NCBI RefSeq assembly: GCF_036632095.1
Contig: NZ_JAPYKW010000001.1
Location: 496,001 to 560,000, forward strand
Source of the DNA: Chlamydia sp. 04-14
Lineage (GTDB): Bacteria; Chlamydiota; Chlamydiia; Chlamydiales; Chlamydiaceae
Direction of reading: 5' to 3'
Length of the DNA: 64,000 nt
A program made the translations under genes and the position numbers. How positions within the stretch are numbered: the first letter of the stretch is position 1; every line of letters begins with the position of its first letter. This document shows, piece after piece, positions 38,951-49,604 of the stretch. Under the pieces are notes generated by a model that saw only the letters and a program-made list of their open reading frames with translations, did not search any database and was not told the DNA's origin.

Positions 38951-41146
38951 TAGTTTTGCTGATAATAAAGCTTCATGAAGCTTTCTATTTACTGGTAGAA
39001 CTTGTTTACTCTTTATCAAAAATTGATATCGAAATACATCTTTGATTTTAAAATGCCCGCAAGGAGTGATTTGCATGAGTTGTGTATGGATGTCTAACTG
39101 CTTTTCAAGTAATGTGTGAATGCGATGAGCTTCTTTCCAAGTCAGCTTGGGGCATTTTCCTATAAAGATACAGCGTACAAGACGAATAAATGGTGGATAG
39201 CCACACAATTCTCTTCCAGGGATCTCTTGGTTATAAAAAGCAGAATAGTCTTGTTGCATGGCACAACGAATCGTGTTGTGATCTGGGAGAAAAGATTGAA
39301 TGAGTACCTCTCCAGGAAGATGGCTTCTCCCTGATCTTCCTGTTACTTGAGTAATGAGTTGGAATACCTGTTCAGACGCTCGGAAATCAGGAATATAGAG
39401 ACCTGAGTCCCCATTTAAAATTATTGCTAGAGTGACAGCGGGGAAGTGCATGCCCTTAGCAATCATTTGTGTGCCGATCAAAATGTCAGCTTTTCCTGTG
39501 GCAAATTGTTTTAATAAGGATTCATGGCTTCCTTTAAATTTCGTAGTATCAGAATCAATACGTATAGTGCGAACTTCTGGAAAGATGCTGTGAAGTACCT
39601 TCTCAATTTTTTCAGTTCCTGATCCACGGTATTGTAAAGTCATGGCGCCATGACATTTTGGACAGGATGTTTGAGGCTCTTTAGGAGAGGAGTTACAAAG
39701 ATGACAGAGCAGAACATTAGCATATTTATGGAAAGTCAATACCATGTCGCAGTGAGGACATTTCAGTATATGTTTGCATGAGGAGCATGAAACGTTTGTA
39801 TGATAACCACGACGATTAAAGAAAACGAGAACTTGCTCACCAACAGCAAGACGTTTCTCAATACTTTTAATTGCTGCTTGTGAAAATAGTGTTTTTGTTT
39901 TTGTCTTCTCTCTCTCCATATTCATATCGATAAGAGAGACTTTAGCAGGACAGGCAGCAGCAGCCCGTGTTGATAATTCCGAAAGGATATATTTACCTGA
40001 TAACGCATTGGAATAGCTTTCTAGACTCGGAGTAGCACTTCCTAGTATCACAGTAGCATTAGCAAGTTTCCCTCGCATAACAGCAACGTCACGGGCATGA
40101 TAACAGGGATGGCTTTCACTTTGTTTATATGCAGGATCGTGCTCTTCATCAACGATGATTAACCCTAATTTTTGTACAGGGCAGAATAAGGCAGATCTTG
40201 GCCCTATGATGATACTAATATTTCCTTTTGATGCTTCTCTCCAGGTCTTATTTCTATCACTGTCACTGAGCTTGTGATGGAGAATACCAACTTCTTTCCC
40301 AAAATGTGCTTTAAATAAGGTGACTGTTTGTATGGTGAGAGCGATTTCAGGGACTAAAAGAATAGCGCTTTTCCCTAATTTCCTTGCCTCACGAATAGCC
40401 TGGAAATATACCTCTGTTTTTCCACTCCCTGTTACACCAAAAAGAAGATGAGTTTGAAATTTTCCTAAGGATAAAGATGAGGAAATCTTATCCACAGCAG
40501 ATTGTTGCTGAGGATATAGAGGATGAGCATCGGGGAGGAAAAATGATAAACTGTCTTCTTGAATTTCGAGATCTGCAGCATTGGCGATTTCAATAACACC
40601 GAGTTTTTCTAGGGAATGGATAGGAGATTGGGAAATCTTGGCTTTATCCATAAGCTCAGAGAGGCCAGGAGGAGAATTGTAAGATAGTAATGTTTTTAAA
40701 GCTGCTGCTTGTGAAGGAGATTCCTTTTGAATTGCGAGAATCATTTCCTTTGTTTTTGCTTTGCTTTGCTTGAGTATAACGCGATAGTGTTGTTTTGGTT
40801 GTATAATGCTTGAGGATATTCCTGGGAGTACTAAACGTAATGTTTTCCCTAAAGGAGCGAAATAGTATTGACTCATCCAAAACATAAGTTCTAGAAGGTC
40901 TTGGGGGAGTACAATTCCAGAACCAATAACACCTAAGATTGGGAGAACCCGTTTACATTCTGTTGTTGTTTTAATTTGATGGACGATCCCGTATTTTTTT
41001 GCGCCCCGTAAAGAGACACTGACACCAGTACCTTTAGTAATGTGTTCAAGATTTTCAGGGAGCCCGTAGTCTAATACCTTATTGATATTGGAGTTTACTA
41101 TGACTTCTGCGTATAGGCGAAAGGTAGTTGATTCAATATTACCCAT
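38897..41146 (-). CDS. priA: Primosomal replication restart helicase PriA
   Basis: A 749-residue superfamily 2 helicase that reloads the replisome at stalled forks. Walker A FGVTGSGKTEVYF near residue 235, DEEHDPAYKQ near 335, GSATPSLES near 370 and the motif V/VI region LIGTQMIAKGMHF near 555 are present. Between motifs lies the PriA zinc region with paired cysteines (CSSCKHILKCPHC and CHLC, then CPKC, near residues 450-500). N-terminal DNA-binding part is normal. The start overlaps the upstream minus-strand gene by 49 nt; the end runs 54 nt into bioF. Confidence 0.96.
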   Translation of the reverse strand: MGNIESTTFRLYAEVIVNSNINKVLDYGLPENLEHITKGTGVSVSLRGAKKYGIVHQIKTTTECKRVLPILGVIGSGIVLPQDLLELMFWMSQYYFAPLGKTLRLVLPGISSSIIQPKQHYRVILKQSKAKTKEMILAIQKESPSQAAALKTLLSYNSPPGLSELMDKAKISQSPIHSLEKLGVIEIANAADLEIQEDSLSFFLPDAHPLYPQQQSAVDKISSSLSLGKFQTHLLFGVTGSGKTEVYFQAIREARKLGKSAILLVPEIALTIQTVTLFKAHFGKEVGILHHKLSDSDRNKTWREASKGNISIIIGPRSALFCPVQKLGLIIVDEEHDPAYKQSESHPCYHARDVAVMRGKLANATVILGSATPSLESYSNALSGKYILSELSTRAAAACPAKVSLIDMNMEREKTKTKTLFSQAAIKSIEKRLAVGEQVLVFFNRRGYHTNVSCSSCKHILKCPHCDMVLTFHKYANVLLCHLCNSSPKEPQTSCPKCHGAMTLQYRGSGTEKIEKVLHSIFPEVRTIRIDSDTTKFKGSHESLLKQFATGKADILIGTQMIAKGMHFPAVTLAIILNGDSGLYIPDFRASEQVFQLITQVTGRSGRSHLPGEVLIQSFLPDHNTIRCAMQQDYSAFYNQEIPGRELCGYPPFIRLVRCIFIGKCPKLTWKEAHRIHTLLEKQLDIHTQLMQITPCGHFKIKDVFRYQFLIKSKQVLPVNRKLHEALLSAKLSPKVKFMIDVDPTTTFF

Positions 41147-41817
41147 AGATCTCGTTTCAATTGCGGATCATTTTCATAGTATACTGAAGAATAAATAGGA
41201 ATCCAAGTACACCCATCCTTAGTGAACGATTGATGATAACGTACATTGGACATTTTATAACGTATCATTGTTAAAGGTGCTAGACATAAAGAGAAGCTCT
41301 TATTCTTATGAAAAATATCTTTATGACCTGTTAATAAGACGAGCCGTGAAGGAAAAATTTGTTGGGTAAGAATTTTCGTTAATCTGTTGAAAAATAAGAC
41401 TTCTTCATCTTTTTCTTCATCTACAAAAATCCCACAAGGAATATCCAAAGGAGTTTTTACGCAATGTGCTTGTAAAGCAGAATAACGAAATTTGAGAATT
41501 TCTTCTTTGGAAAGATCAGGAGGGGATGGGATACATTCCCATGAAGATTTTTTTATACGCTCATGAACAGCAGGTAAGGAAGGTTCTTCATTATTTTGTA
41601 GTGGATTGAGTGGAGGATTTTCTAATTTTTTATCTATTGTGGTAGGTTGTGTAATAATTTTTGGTTTAATGGGCGCAGAAGCTTTTACAGGAATTCTACT
41701 TATTTCTTCTTTAAGATTTAGGGGGATAAGCTTCGCTAACGGTGGGTAATGCGGATCTAAATAGCGATTGATAATTTCCTGTAAAATCAAAGGAATGGAA
41801 GGATTCGGATGTGTCAT
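41098..41817 (-). CDS. Conserved protein of unknown function upstream of priA
   Basis: The 239-residue product has no signal peptide. A short helical N-terminus (IPLILQEIINRYLDPHYPPL) is followed by a Pro/Lys-rich linker over about 45-90 and then a folded C-terminal part from about 100 with hydrophobic strands such as IPCGIFVDEE and SRLVLLTGHKD. No motif allows a named family. It overlaps priA by 49 nt, so translation is coupled, and it matches CT779 in position. A replication or DNA link is inferred from priA alone. Confidence 0.7.
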   Translation of the reverse strand: MTHPNPSIPLILQEIINRYLDPHYPPLAKLIPLNLKEEISRIPVKASAPIKPKIITQPTTIDKKLENPPLNPLQNNEEPSLPAVHERIKKSSWECIPSPPDLSKEEILKFRYSALQAHCVKTPLDIPCGIFVDEEKDEEVLFFNRLTKILTQQIFPSRLVLLTGHKDIFHKNKSFSLCLAPLTMIRYKMSNVRYHQSFTKDGCTWIPIYSSVYYENDPQLKRDLWVILNQLPFAYTQKS

Positions 41818-41989
41818 ACGAATATAAAAATAGCAAAGATATCTACGGATTCACTATAGATATAGATGGTTTATTCATCCACGCTCTTTGTTTCCGAATG
41901 TGAAAATTCCCTTGCTTTTTACGCACAACAGGATAATACACTACGGTAATTAAGGGAAAACTCTACAATATTTTTTTAAGAGGATTTGC

Positions 41990-42499
41990 ATGAAACGTTG
42001 GTTGCAAGGAAGTTTAATAACTCTCTGTTTATTACTCACATTGCCTTGTTGTGCAGCAAAAAGACGTTCTCATTATCAAAAAGATTCCGGAAAGCCCTCC
42101 ATTCAACAAGTGAGTACTTCGGGAGTTAAATGGGAAAATTATACCAATGCTGTTGAACAATCCCAAAAAGATAAAAGACCTATAGGTCTATTTTTTACAG
42201 GTTCCGATTGGTGTATCTGGTGTATAAAAATGCAGGATCAGATTTTAAATACTCCTGAATTTCAAAATTATGCTGATGAAAATTTACATATGGTGGAATT
42301 AGATTTTCCACAATCCAATAATCAACCTGCAGATGTGAAACAGCAAAACCAAGCTTTAAAATCCAAGTACGGTGTAAACGGATTCCCAACATTAGTCTTT
42401 ATTGATGCTAATGGAACTGAGAAAGCCAGAATGGGATTTGAATATGGTGGTGGTGAGAATTACGTTAAGAAAATTAAAGCCGCTTTGCATAAAAAATAG
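41990..42499 (+). CDS. Exported thioredoxin-like disulfide oxidoreductase
   Basis: A 169-residue protein with an N-terminal signal peptide (WLQGSLITLCLLLTLPCC, probable cleavage after CCA near residue 23). The mature part is a thioredoxin fold with active site DWCIWC (C75, C78) and the cis-proline at NGFPTLVF (P133). FTGSDWCIWCIKM and LDFPQSN resemble DUF255/thioredoxin_7 proteins. It should act in the periplasm as a reductase or isomerase, relevant because chlamydial envelopes are held by disulfide-crosslinked proteins. It is followed by a good terminator, so it is likely monocistronic. Paralogue of the protein at 46169-47215. Confidence 0.85.
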   Translation: MKRWLQGSLITLCLLLTLPCCAAKRRSHYQKDSGKPSIQQVSTSGVKWENYTNAVEQSQKDKRPIGLFFTGSDWCIWCIKMQDQILNTPEFQNYADENLHMVELDFPQSNNQPADVKQQNQALKSKYGVNGFPTLVFIDANGTEKARMGFEYGGGENYVKKIKAALHKK

Positions 42500-42522
42500 T
42501 AAATCTCTTCTTAAAGAATTTT

Positions 42523-42543
42523 AGAGAGGAGATCTTCCTCTCT
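42523..42543 (+). terminator. Terminator after thioredoxin-like gene
   Basis: AGAGAGGA pairs with TCCTCTCT over 8 bp around a five-base loop, 23 nt after the stop codon, followed by a pyrimidine-rich TTCTCTTTTTCTC run. It separates this gene from lysS. Confidence 0.65.
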
Positions 42544-42685
42544 GAAGTTCTCTTTTTCTCTTAATTAAACATTCATCTTTTTTGTTGTTTTTGAGAAAAT
42601 CTCTATCTTACAGTGAACTTTTAAGACCCACCTTTTTCGGATAGCATCGAATTTCTTGCATTGTAGATTATGTTTTTGGAAATAG

Positions 42686-45735
<3,050 letters not shown>

Positions 45736-45768
45736 ATATGGACTCTCAGAGGTTCTAGATTTTTACCG

Positions 45769-45797
45769 ATGAGAGCGTCGACTTAAGCTTGTGTCAA
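45769..45797 (-). promoter_or_regulatory. Predicted promoter of cysS
   Basis: On the minus strand TTGACA (45792-45797) is followed after 17 nt by TCTCAT (45769-45774, four matches to TATAAT). The leader to the cysS ATG at 45735 would be about 27 nt. Confidence 0.55.
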
Positions 45798-46168
45798 GGT
45801 GCTATACTAACGCCTCAATATGAAAGAAGAGTATATTTTCTTGTGACTTTAACATAAGATCGTTTCCCAATCTACGGTTTTTCTAAGGAACGCAATAGAG
45901 GAATTAATAATATAAGATTGTTTAAAAGAAGAATTAATCTAAGGATTTTACGCATAAATATTCCTAAGAAATACATGATTATTTAATCCAATAGACAATT
46001 GTGTTTGATTGTAGAAAAGATCAAAACTTTTAAGTGGTGTTTTTTATTTCGTTTTAATAAAAAAAAGACTATACAACAAGGATGGTTGATAGAATGCCCT
46101 GAGAGCATTCTGTGACGCCTAAATAGAACGAGTTGCGTCCTATTCACTCGGAGAAGGAGAGGAAGCCC
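45798..46168 (+). other. Leader region before the second thioredoxin-like gene
   Basis: About 370 nt without a convincing gene. It contains a 7-bp hairpin AGAATGC/GCATTCT at 46091-46111 with loop CCTGAGA, about 57 nt before the ATG. A long A/T-rich tract covers 46020-46070. An in-frame TTG at 46133 could extend the next gene, but the strong GGAGAGGA site at 46156-46163 argues for the ATG at 46169. The hairpin may be a leader structure or an upstream terminator without T tail. Confidence 0.4.
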
Positions 46169-47215
46169 ATGATCCTGTTACAGATTATGAAGAAATATTC
46201 TTTGAAGCAACTGAAGACATTAACAACGTTTCTATTAGGTGCAAGTCCTCTAAGTTTGCATGGCGTTGTTCATGACAATTCTTCTAAGCTTGTTTGGCAT
46301 GTAGATTATAACGAGGCTGTGAAAAAAAGCCGCGATTCTGAACTGCCAATGTTAATCTTTTTTTCTGGTTCCGATTGGAACGGTTCGTGCATGAAAATTC
46401 GTAAAGAGGTTCTCACTTCTTTAGAATTTTCCAAAAAGGTAAATGGTAATTTCATATGCTTAGAAGTAGATTTTCCTCGACATTCTTCGCAGAGTGAAAC
46501 ACTACGCACGCAAAATGCTTATCTAAAAACCAAGTTCAAAATTGATGAATTCCCGTCTCTTCTTCTACTTTCTCATGAAGGGAGAGAGATATATAAAATC
46601 GGTTCCTTCGGCAATGAAACCGGAGAAAATTTAGGCGAAAGTCTATGTCATATCATTGAGAGTGATTTCTTAATAAATAATGCCTACCCAACCATTCATA
46701 CGTTGTCTATGGAAGAGCTTCAGAAATATTATCGACTTTCTGAAGAGCTTGCACGAAAAGATTTCATGGCAAAAGCCTTGGAATTAGGCGTGCGTAATGA
46801 TGATTACTTCTTTTTATCGGAAAAATATCGTCTTCTTGTTGAAGGCGGAAGAATGGATTCTGAAGAATGTCAGAGAGTAAAACGCAAGTTACTCAATAAA
46901 GATCCGAAAAATGAAAAACATACCCACTTTACTGTTGCTTTGATTGAATTTCAGGAATTGGCGAAAAGATCCCAAGAGGGTGTGCGCCAGGACCCAAGTC
47001 AAGTAATTGCTCCTCTAGAATCTTATTTAACAGAATTTGGTCAGCAAGATCAGGAAAATGTTTGGAGAATTGAGATGATGATTGCTCAGTTTTACTTAGA
47101 TTCTGACCAATGGAAAAATGCTTTGCAGCATGCCGAGGTTGCCTTTGAAACAGCACCTAAGGAAGTGCGATCTCACATTTCTCATTCTTTGGACTACATT
47201 CGACACCAGTCATAG
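46169..47215 (+). CDS. Exported thioredoxin-like protein with degenerate active site and C-terminal helical region
   Basis: The 348-residue product has an N-terminal signal (LTTFLLGASPLSLHG) and a thioredoxin-like domain at about 40-160 that is clearly paralogous to the protein at 41990-42499: FFSGSDWNGSCMKI aligns with FFTGSDWCIWCIKM. Thus the first active-site cysteine is replaced by Asn (N71) while C74 remains; the cis-proline EFPSLLLL (P129) is kept. The C-terminal half (about 190-345) is helical and TPR-like. A normal thiol exchange cycle is not expected. The ATG was chosen for the GGAGAGGA site before it. The last 59 nt overlap rnpA on the other strand. Confidence 0.82.
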   Translation: MILLQIMKKYSLKQLKTLTTFLLGASPLSLHGVVHDNSSKLVWHVDYNEAVKKSRDSELPMLIFFSGSDWNGSCMKIRKEVLTSLEFSKKVNGNFICLEVDFPRHSSQSETLRTQNAYLKTKFKIDEFPSLLLLSHEGREIYKIGSFGNETGENLGESLCHIIESDFLINNAYPTIHTLSMEELQKYYRLSEELARKDFMAKALELGVRNDDYFFLSEKYRLLVEGGRMDSEECQRVKRKLLNKDPKNEKHTHFTVALIEFQELAKRSQEGVRQDPSQVIAPLESYLTEFGQQDQENVWRIEMMIAQFYLDSDQWKNALQHAEVAFETAPKEVRSHISHSLDYIRHQS

Positions 47216-47576
47216 GCTTGCTTTTCGCTAGCTTACTGCTGAGTGCTTCCGGGACTTGTTGAGTAAAATCTTGAAGCAAGTCCTTAAATCTAGGTTGTTG
47301 CTTATTTTTAGGCATAACAACAATTTGACAAGCTGGAAGAGAATGACGTTTTTGACGAAAAGCCTCGCGCACAAGTCTTTTAAAATAATTCCTTTTATGT
47401 GCTTTGCCAAACTTTTTTGATACAGTTATTCCTAACTTGCAACATCCAGGATATTTAGACGGAGCAACGTGAAAAACAACCTGACTGCCTTGACAGTGAG
47501 ATCCTGCTCGGGAGATATAAAGAAATTGTCTTCTCTTTAATACACGAGCATATTTGGGTAAGGTTGATCGATGCAC
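47157..47576 (-). CDS. rnpA: Ribonuclease P protein component
   Basis: RnpA assists the RNase P RNA in cutting tRNA 5' leaders. The 139-residue basic protein has ARVLKRRQFLYISRAG at the N-terminus and the RNR-type signature KFGKAHKRNYFKRLVREAFR near residues 55-75. The start codon is GTG at 47576, 13 nt after the rpmH stop on the same strand; the rpmH-rnpA pair is the usual bacterial arrangement. About 20 residues at the C-terminus extend beyond the normal end and are encoded in the 59-nt overlap with the convergent thioredoxin-like gene. Confidence 0.95.
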   Translation of the reverse strand: MHRSTLPKYARVLKRRQFLYISRAGSHCQGSQVVFHVAPSKYPGCCKLGITVSKKFGKAHKRNYFKRLVREAFRQKRHSLPACQIVVMPKNKQQPRFKDLLQDFTQQVPEALSSKLAKSKPMTGVECSPKNEKCEIALP

Positions 47577-47589
47577 AAAACAAAATATT

Positions 47590-47727
47590 TTATAGGTCGA
47601 CTAGATTGTGTCTGCCATGACGGCGGCGGCGGTTTAGTAAGTTTCTTCCGTTTTTTGTAGCCATACGGGTGCGGAAGCCCACAGAATTTCGACGCTTTCT
47701 TTTGCTAGGTTGATAAGTTCGTTTCAC
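47590..47727 (-). CDS. rpmH: 50S ribosomal protein L34
   Basis: A 45-residue basic protein, starting at a GTG codon with AGGAAGGT about 5 nt upstream. The sequence starts [19 protein letters not shown] and continues [18 protein letters not shown], an unmistakable L34. It is too short for a simple length cut-off but certain. It lies directly before rnpA and divergent from rpmJ across a 260-nt region; the chromosomal replication genes often found near rpmH in other bacteria are not here. Confidence 0.97.
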   Translation of the reverse strand: MKRTYQPSKRKRRNSVGFRTRMATKNGRNLLNRRRRHGRHNLVDL

Positions 47728-47987
47728 AGTACCTTCCTATGGTTTCTAGATTTTCTAGTCTATTGAATGATTGCACTAGAAAAAACTCTCCGTAAGTTTA
47801 TAAAATTGGACTAATAAGATCAAGAGAACTAAAGAGATTCTTGCTTTACACGATGGAACTTATCGTCTAGTTAAGTCTGCTGTTGTCAAAAAGTGCCAAA
47901 GGGATTAAATTAGTTCCTTTTAGCGATATTCCATAATTTAGAGCGTCTTTCTCTCTATTGGAGAGGGACCATCAGGGTATAGTTTTC

Positions 47988-48125
47988 ATGAAAGTGAGTT
48001 CATCTATCAAAGCAGATCCTTCAAAAGGAGATAAGCTTGTTCGTCGTAAAGGGCGCCTTTATGTTATTAATAAAAAGGACCCTAATCGTAAACAACGTCA
48101 AACGGGCCCTGCGCGTAAAAAATAA
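47988..48125 (+). CDS. rpmJ: 50S ribosomal protein L36 (zinc-free form)
   Basis: A 45-residue protein, [20 protein letters not shown] then [18 protein letters not shown]. It is L36 without any of the cysteines that bind zinc in the C+ form (CxxC...C...H), so it is the zinc-independent type. GGAGAGGGACC lies upstream, though about 20 nt from the ATG. It is 25 nt before rpsN and probably co-transcribed with it; both ribosomal proteins lack zinc ligands. Confidence 0.96.
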   Translation: MKVSSSIKADPSKGDKLVRRKGRLYVINKKDPNRKQRQTGPARKK

Positions 48126-48150
48126 TTTAATAAGTTTTAGGTAAGAACGC

Positions 48151-48456
48151 ATGGCGAAAAAGTCAGCAGTAGCGAGAGAAAATAAGCGCCGACGATTAGT
48201 AGAGGCGAACTACAAAAAAAGAAGCGAGCTTCGCAACATTGCAAAAAGCTTAACTGCTAGCGAAGAAGAGAAGGAAAATGCACGTGTGGCATTGAATAAG
48301 ATGAGAAGAGATACGGCTCCTATTCGTTTGCACAATAGATGCTTGTTAACAGGTCGTCCTCGTGGTTATCTAAGAAAATTCGCTATTTCTAGAATTTGTT
48401 TTAGAGAGATGGCTTCCATGGGAGAAATTCCTGGAGTTATCAAAGCAAGCTGGTAG
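48151..48456 (+). CDS. rpsN: 30S ribosomal protein S14
   Basis: The 101-residue product is the long, zinc-free form of S14: [18 protein letters not shown] at the start, an [20 protein letters not shown] segment near 52 and [20 protein letters not shown] at the end. The CxxC pairs of the short zinc form are absent. It follows rpmJ by 25 nt. In most bacteria rpsN lies in the spc ribosomal operon; here it is outside it, paired with rpmJ. Confidence 0.97.
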   Translation: MAKKSAVARENKRRRLVEANYKKRSELRNIAKSLTASEEEKENARVALNKMRRDTAPIRLHNRCLLTGRPRGYLRKFAISRICFREMASMGEIPGVIKASW

Positions 48457-48488
48457 GATTTCTAGAATCACGTATCTACCACTAGAAA
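48451..48488 (+). other. Interleaved inverted repeats (possible pseudoknot) at the rpsN stop
   Basis: TGGTAG (48451-48456, containing the stop codon) can pair with CTACCA (48476-48481), and TTTCTAG (48459-48465) with CTAGAAA (48482-48488). The order A-B-A'-B' is that of an H-type pseudoknot or of two exclusive hairpins. It may simply be a 3' end structure of the rpmJ-rpsN message. Confidence 0.35.
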
Positions 48489-48510
48489 CGATGCGTTGAA
48501 TTTTCTAAAA

Positions 48511-49017
48511 TTATTTAAGAATTTTTAACGCTTCGTTCAGTTCCGGGATATTCCTTACTCTTTCCCAATTTTCCATTCCCTTTTTCCAAACCCAGATATC
48601 CTCAGGATTTGTATTCTCTGAAGCATGTTTTTCTTTGTCTCTAAGGAATAGAAGAAGATCTTCTAGAAACATGGGACCAACATTCTGTTTTTCTTTATTT
48701 AGATAAAACCATTTTTCTGTATCTCTAGGTACTTGATCAACAGGGGGTGGGGATGAAATAACGGAAGAATCTTCTAAAATAGAATGTAAAATATTATTGG
48801 ATGGTTCGTTATCATCAGAGGATGGATTAGAATTATCATTCCTAGGGGGAAGATCCGGGAGGATAAGAAGTATGATAATTCCGAAGAACCCGAAGCACAT
48901 ACCCGCGAGAAACCAACCAATCGGATTGCGGTTTTTTTTAACAGCTAGGTAAGCGGCTAAAAACCCTAACAGAATGTAAATCAAAAAAAAAGAAATAGGA
49001 AGCATTGAGGGTAGCAT
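48511..49017 (-). CDS. Membrane-anchored GYF_2-domain protein
   Basis: The 168-residue product has two N-terminal hydrophobic segments (about 7-24 and 33-53, GWFLAGMCFGFFGIIILLIL), an acidic Asn/Asp/Ser linker (about 60-95) and a C-terminal domain from about 102: WFYLNKEKQNVGPMFLEDLL, then IWVWKKGMENWERVRNIPEL. This is the GYF_2 (DUF4339) pattern with its W-Y-GP and W-K-GM-W positions, a small fold thought to bind peptides. Cytoplasmic display of the domain from the membrane is inferred. A tRNA-like fragment overlaps its leader. Position matches CT788. Confidence 0.78.
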   Translation of the reverse strand: MLPSMLPISFFLIYILLGFLAAYLAVKKNRNPIGWFLAGMCFGFFGIIILLILPDLPPRNDNSNPSSDDNEPSNNILHSILEDSSVISSPPPVDQVPRDTEKWFYLNKEKQNVGPMFLEDLLLFLRDKEKHASENTNPEDIWVWKKGMENWERVRNIPELNEALKILK

Positions 49018-49018
49018 A

Positions 49019-49033
49019 TTAACCGCTTGACCA
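49019..49033 (-). other. tRNA D-arm-like fragment
   Basis: The minus strand reads TGGTCAAGCGGTTAA just before the ATG of the GYF_2 gene. To my recollection this 15-mer equals the D-arm region of bacterial tRNA-Glu; CAAGCGGT also occurs in both tRNAs of this window. No acceptor, anticodon or T-arm surrounds it, so it is not a complete tRNA. It could be a remnant or a chance match. Confidence 0.35.
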
Positions 49034-49107
49034 TTAGACTAATCACTAGCGCTTATTATTTCTATAGAGTACATTTCTCGCTAGCGAAATAGGCACATAG
49101 GAGGAAT

Positions 49108-49596
49108 ATGGATAAGCAGAATTTAAAACTAGATGTGAAAGAAATTGAATTTCCAGAGACTGTATTCAGCCGTGATATAGAGACTCGTGTAATTCAAGTA
49201 ATTATTTTACATTGTTTAGCTAAAATCAACGGGGTTTCTCTTTTGGGGGGAAATTTAATTGATACTTTATTCGGTAGAGATATCGAGAGAATGAAGGGGA
49301 TTTACGTAGAACAAGATTCTAAAAATCATCTAGTAAAAGTTCGTGTCGAAGTAAATGTTGATTACGGTGTTTCTATACCAGAAAAAACCGAAGAAATTCA
49401 GGGCTGTATAGTTTCTGAAATATCTGAATATACAGGTCTTCATGTAGCTTCTGTTCATGTGATCATTAAGGGGTTAACTCAGCCTAAGGATCGCTCTGAA
49501 TCAGAATCAGAAGATGAATTAGAAGAATTGTGTGTTGCAGATCTACCCTCAGCAGAGGATTTTCTAGAGGAGATAAAGGAAGAAGTTGAAGAATAA
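49108..49596 (+). CDS. Asp23/Gls24 family protein
   Basis: The 162-residue product fits the Asp23 (DUF322) family: FSRDIETRVIQVIILHCLAK, the glycine-rich INGVSLLGGNLIDTLFG near 45, VRVEVNVDYGVSIPE near 88 and HVASVHVIIKGL near 128. The C-terminal 35 residues are very acidic (SESEDELEELCVADL). In Gram-positives the family is membrane-associated and linked to envelope stress; its function in chlamydiae is not known to me. GAGGA stands 6-10 nt before the ATG. It converges with uvrC with an 8-nt gap. Confidence 0.82.
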   Translation: MDKQNLKLDVKEIEFPETVFSRDIETRVIQVIILHCLAKINGVSLLGGNLIDTLFGRDIERMKGIYVEQDSKNHLVKVRVEVNVDYGVSIPEKTEEIQGCIVSEISEYTGLHVASVHVIIKGLTQPKDRSESESEDELEELCVADLPSAEDFLEEIKEEVEE

Positions 49597-49604
49597 TATT
49601 CTTT

